Shown here: piece by piece, positions 6,623 to 8,790 of the stretch | Numbering within the stretch: position 1 is the stretch's first letter | Layout: each line of letters starts with the position of its first letter | NCBI GenBank assembly: GCA_012840625.1 | Contig: DUSB01000126.1 | Span: forward strand, 1 to 8,790 | Origin: Syntrophomonadaceae bacterium | GTDB taxonomy: Bacteria > Bacillota > Syntrophomonadia > Syntrophomonadales > Syntrophomonadaceae | DNA length: 8,790 nucleotides | Direction: 5' to 3' | Translations under genes and position numbers: made by a program | The notes under the pieces: generated by a model | Databases searched by the model: none | Told to the model about the DNA's origin: nothing | Seen by the model: only the letters and a program-made list of their open reading frames with translations

Positions 6623-6651
6623 TTTCGACATATTAAGTGTTAATCTGATAG
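6623..6651 (+). promoter_or_regulatory. weak candidate promoter ahead of the riboswitch
   Basis: TTCGAC (6624-6629) and TGATAG (6646-6651) are spaced by 16 bases. Each matches the consensus poorly, but the position is right: a start near 6658 would place the aptamer almost at the 5' end of the transcript. A second -10-like box, TAGTAT, lies at 6658-6663. Confidence 0.25.
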
Positions 6652-6675
6652 ACTTAATAGTATGGAATGATATGG

Positions 6676-6780
6676 ACGCTTAATTCTCGTAAGGAGAAGC
6701 GGGGGAACGAACTACAGGGGTGAAACATCTTAAGAAGGGTTACCTTACGACCCGAACCCATCAACTAACCTCGTAAGCGT
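6676..6780 (+). ncRNA. ydaO-type cyclic di-AMP riboswitch aptamer
   Basis: The segment carries the conserved signature of the ydaO/yuaA class (RF00379), which binds c-di-AMP. P1 is formed by ACGCTTA (6676-6682) and TAAGCGT (6774-6780), a perfect seven-base pairing. An inner hairpin pairs TTCTC (6684-6688) with GAGAA (6694-6698). The class hallmarks follow in order: GGGGGAAC (6701-6708), AGGGGTGAA (6716-6724), CCCGAACCC (6751-6759) and ATCAACTAACCTCG (6760-6773). At 105 bases it is compact but complete at the conserved positions. It is oriented toward and lies 112 bases upstream of the Opu-type operon. Known members usually lower expression of osmolyte, potassium or cell-wall genes when c-di-AMP is high. 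The identification is from memory of the consensus, without a covariance search. Confidence 0.9.
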
Positions 6781-6825
6781 AGTAAGGATGTAAACGTTAA
6801 AATACACATCCCGCCTGCGCATTTT
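6777..6825 (+). promoter_or_regulatory. candidate riboswitch expression platform
   Basis: GCGTAG (6777-6782) can pair with CTGCGC (6815-6820, one G-T pair), stacked below GGATGT/ACATCC (6786-6791 with 6806-6811). The lower stem uses the last four bases of P1, so it and P1 exclude each other. The stem is followed by only ATTTTAC, a poor T run. Whether this is a terminator, an anti-terminator or only an alternative fold cannot be settled by eye. Confidence 0.45.
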
Positions 6826-6892
6826 ACTCCCTTATCCTAATTATCATAATTTTCTGTTATTATACTTTCCATTCTAGGACGGTGGTACTGTT

Positions 6893-7537
6893 ATGTTCAT
6901 ATATGGCGTAAGCGATAATAGCCTTATCGCTTACATGGCTGCCAACAGCGATAAAATTCTACAACTCAGTCTGGAACATTGTCTTCTGGTAGTGGTGGCG
7001 GTACTTATAGCAATCGCTATCGGAATAGCCTTGGGAATATTGATAAGCTATTATGATGTTCTGGCCCCTGCTATCTTATATGTATGCCAGATTATCATGA
7101 CTATCCCCAGCCTGGCTTTGTTCGGATTGTTTTTACCCCTTTTCGGTATCGGTTTCAAGACCGGGGTTTTTACTTTAATCCTTTATTGCCTTTTACCAGT
7201 GGTAAGAAATACTTATGTAGGTATTACAGAAATCGATCCCGCCATCATTGAAGCTGCCCATGGAATGGGTATGAATGAAGCAAGCATTATGAGTAAAATA
7301 AAGCTGCCTTTGGCCTGGCCTATCATTATGGCTGGCATTCGAACGGCTGTAGTTATGGTGGTAGGAATTGCAGCCATTGCTTCGGTAGTTGGGGCTGGAG
7401 GTCTGGGTGTGTTTATATTCCGAGGAATTTCTCAGTGGAATATAAATGCCGTTCTGGTAGGAGCTATATTTGTTTCACTATTAGCTATTATATTGGATCA
7501 GATTCTAAAATGGGTCGAATACAGATCCCAGGTTTAA
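6893..7537 (+). CDS. opuCB: Opu-type osmolyte ABC transporter permease
   Basis: A 214-residue membrane protein of the ProW/OpuBB/OpuCB class. It has about six hydrophobic segments after residue 30, the MTIPSLALFGLFLPLFGIG block (69-87), LLPVVRNTYVGI (100-111), the EAA loop EAAHGMGMNEASIMSKIKLP (120-139) that contacts the ATPase, and SVVGAGGLGVFIF (164-176). It forms the membrane channel for glycine betaine, carnitine, choline or similar compatible solutes. The symbol marks resemblance; OpuB and OpuC types cannot be told apart here. The start is served by an unusual GGTGG site (6881-6885) seven bases upstream. Compared with B. subtilis OpuBB, the N-terminus is slightly longer, and Met15 (6935) is an alternative but has no binding site. 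Residues 6-14 are encoded inside a perfect hairpin. The ATPase gene follows after 18 bases. Confidence 0.9.
   Translation: MFIYGVSDNSLIAYMAANSDKILQLSLEHCLLVVVAVLIAIAIGIALGILISYYDVLAPAILYVCQIIMTIPSLALFGLFLPLFGIGFKTGVFTLILYCLLPVVRNTYVGITEIDPAIIEAAHGMGMNEASIMSKIKLPLAWPIIMAGIRTAVVMVVGIAAIASVVGAGGLGVFIFRGISQWNINAVLVGAIFVSLLAIILDQILKWVEYRSQV
6908..6934 (+). promoter_or_regulatory. perfect 11-bp hairpin in the first codons of the permease gene
   Basis: GTAAGCGATAA (6908-6918) and TTATCGCTTAC (6924-6934) are exact reverse complements with a TAGCC loop. The structure begins 13 bases after the start codon, close to the leading edge of an initiating ribosome. No T run follows, so it is not a normal terminator. 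The seven bases GTAAGCG also occur in the riboswitch at 6773-6779. Confidence 0.6.
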
Positions 7538-7555
7538 GGAGAGGAGGCATCACTC

Positions 7556-8671
7556 ATGATTCGCTTGAATGGAGTTACGAAAATATATAAAAACAATGAT
7601 ACACCAGCTGTTAATAATTTAGACCTACATATTACCCGGGGTGAAACATGCATTCTGGTGGGTCCCTCCGGTTGTGGAAAGACCACTACCATGAAAATGA
7701 TTAACCGACTGGTGACTCCCACCAGAGGATCTATTTTAATAAACGGACAGGATAACCAGAAGATGAATCCAGTAGAGTTGCGGCAGAATATCGGTTACGT
7801 AATTCAGGAAATAGGTCTCTTTCCCCATATGACCATTGCTGATAATGTGGCCACAGTTCCCCGGGAAAAGAAATGGCCCGAAAAAAAGATCCAAAACCGG
7901 GTGGATGAATTATTGCATCTGGTAGGTCTGGATCCTGCTGAATATAGAAACCGTAAACCTGCCAGCTTAAGTGGAGGACAAAGACAGCGGGTAGGAGTAG
8001 CCCGGGCTCTGGCGGCCGATCCTGACATTCTCTTGATGGATGAGCCTTTCGGTGCTGTAGATCCGATTACCCGCACCCACCTGCAAAACCAATTTATACG
8101 ACTGCAGGAAGAGCTCAAGAAAACCGTGGTTTTTGTCACCCATGATATTGATGAAGCAATTAAAATGGGAGATACCATCGCAGTAATGCGCGCTGGTCAT
8201 CTGGTTCAGCTAGATACTCCTGATCAATTATTGAGTGAACCCAAAAATGATTTTGTGTCAGCATTAATAGGTGGGAATCGTGCTATTAAACGCTTAAATC
8301 TGGTTAAAACCCGTGAAGTTATTGATAGTAAGCCCATCCAAACTTTAAAGCCTGATAGTCCGGTAGATACAGCCCGTGAGCTTTTGATTACATCCCAGCT
8401 TCCTGCTGTACCTGTAGTCGACGATAACAATCGCTTAATCGGTGTGGTACACAAACATGTTTTATCTGCTCTTAAAGATCAGGCTGATATTGCTGATGTT
8501 TTGGAAACAGATGGCTGTGTTGTGGATACGGGAGCCACTCTAGGTGATGCCTTATCCACCATGCTTAATTACGGAGAACGCTATGTTATCATAGTCGATG
8601 AAAATTATTCACCCTGTGGGATCATATCGTTCACCTACCTACTGGAGTTGATGAAGAACGATGCCGCTTGA
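7556..8671 (+). CDS. opuCA: Opu-type osmolyte ABC transporter ATPase with tandem CBS domains
   Basis: A 371-residue cytoplasmic subunit that powers osmolyte uptake. All nucleotide-binding motifs are intact: Walker A GPSGCGKT (36-43), Q-loop glutamine 84, signature LSGGQ (138-142), Walker B ILLMDE (158-163) and H-loop histidine 196 in VTHD. The GYVIQEIGLFPHMT segment (80-93) is typical of the glycine-betaine/carnitine/choline class. Two CBS domains follow, at about 262-305 and 315-368. In Listeria and Staphylococcus OpuCA this region binds c-di-AMP, which inhibits transport; in other family members it senses ionic strength. A strong GGAGAGGAGG site precedes the ATG by nine bases. The 3' end overlaps the next gene by 11 bases, suggesting translational coupling. 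Choice between opuCA and opuBA is by resemblance; the CBS pair favours opuCA. Confidence 0.93.
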   Translation: MIRLNGVTKIYKNNDTPAVNNLDLHITRGETCILVGPSGCGKTTTMKMINRLVTPTRGSILINGQDNQKMNPVELRQNIGYVIQEIGLFPHMTIADNVATVPREKKWPEKKIQNRVDELLHLVGLDPAEYRNRKPASLSGGQRQRVGVARALAADPDILLMDEPFGAVDPITRTHLQNQFIRLQEELKKTVVFVTHDIDEAIKMGDTIAVMRAGHLVQLDTPDQLLSEPKNDFVSALIGGNRAIKRLNLVKTREVIDSKPIQTLKPDSPVDTARELLITSQLPAVPVVDDNNRLIGVVHKHVLSALKDQADIADVLETDGCVVDTGATLGDALSTMLNYGERYVIIVDENYSPCGIISFTYLLELMKNDAA

Positions 8672-8790
8672 AAAAATAATACGCGATTGGGGACCCGTGT
8701 TTCTCTTTATTGCAATCGGAATTTGTACCACGGTTTATTTTGTCAACAACCCTGGAGGCGGAATGGCTGCCCGCCTGATAAACTATGAGA
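8661..8790 (+). CDS. start of a further Opu operon gene, probably the second permease (runs off window)
   Basis: The ATG at 8661 opens 43 codons that continue past the window edge. The visible protein has a short charged N-terminus, one membrane segment (WGPVFLFIAIGICTTVYFV, residues 10-28), then a soluble stretch with a PGGG turn. The gene overlaps the ATPase stop by 11 bases in another frame, so coupling is likely and an own binding site is weak. Position favours the second permease (OpuCD/ProW type), and some ProW-like proteins have an extra first helix like this. A membrane-tethered substrate-binding protein or a fusion cannot be excluded from 43 residues. Confidence 0.6.
   Translation, partial: MPLEKIIRDWGPVFLFIAIGICTTVYFVNNPGGGMAARLINYE

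Noticed and set aside
6839..6851. Short palindrome AATTATCATAATT between riboswitch and permease start
   Set aside because: Entirely AT apart from the centre and too short to separate from chance in this composition; a one-base loop cannot form a real RNA hairpin of this size.

Overview
The window looks like chromosomal DNA from an anaerobic or spore-former-type Bacillota (Firmicutes), probably a clostridial lineage. The evidence is strong AGGAGG-type ribosome binding sites, TTG starts, an S-layer-homology (SLH) exported protein, a YkuS/UPF0180 protein, an Opu-type osmolyte transporter and a ydaO-type c-di-AMP riboswitch. I cannot name the species. No phage, transposase, CRISPR array or complete RNA gene is visible.

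Layout. (1) 1-566, minus: the N-terminal part of an alpha/beta hydrolase, cut by the window edge. (2) 759-3267, plus: a YkuS-family small protein, then two tightly spaced TTG-start genes for a Tm-1-like/UPF0261 protein and a TIM-barrel PEP-hydrolase-family protein, closed by a strong hairpin terminator. In plants (tomato Tm-1) these last two modules form one polypeptide. (3) 3372-4403, minus: a secreted three-SLH protein with a PrcB-like C-terminal region. (4) 4404-5015: a 0.6 kb non-coding stretch with a perfect AT-rich palindrome, a pair of 12-bp inverted repeats about 160 bp apart (possible small non-autonomous element) and an operator-like palindrome. (5) 5016-5450, plus: a half-size EamA/DMT membrane protein. 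(6) 5579-6367, minus: a crotonase-fold (enoyl-CoA hydratase/isomerase family) enzyme with an extended -10 promoter. (7) 6368-6892: a non-coding region containing the riboswitch at 6676-6780. (8) 6893-8790, plus: an Opu-type ABC importer operon, with a permease, a CBS-domain ATPase and the start of a second probable permease that runs off the window.

The best-connected story is the right end. A c-di-AMP riboswitch precedes an osmolyte uptake operon whose ATPase carries tandem CBS domains, the domain type that binds c-di-AMP in characterised OpuCA proteins. The nucleotide could therefore act on both RNA and protein. A perfect 11-bp hairpin lies in the first codons of the first permease gene, and one of its arms repeats seven bases of the riboswitch P1 stem. 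This is unexplained and may belong to the control region. The other genes look like separate housekeeping or accessory units, and the functions of UPF0261, the TIM-barrel partner and YkuS are poorly known.
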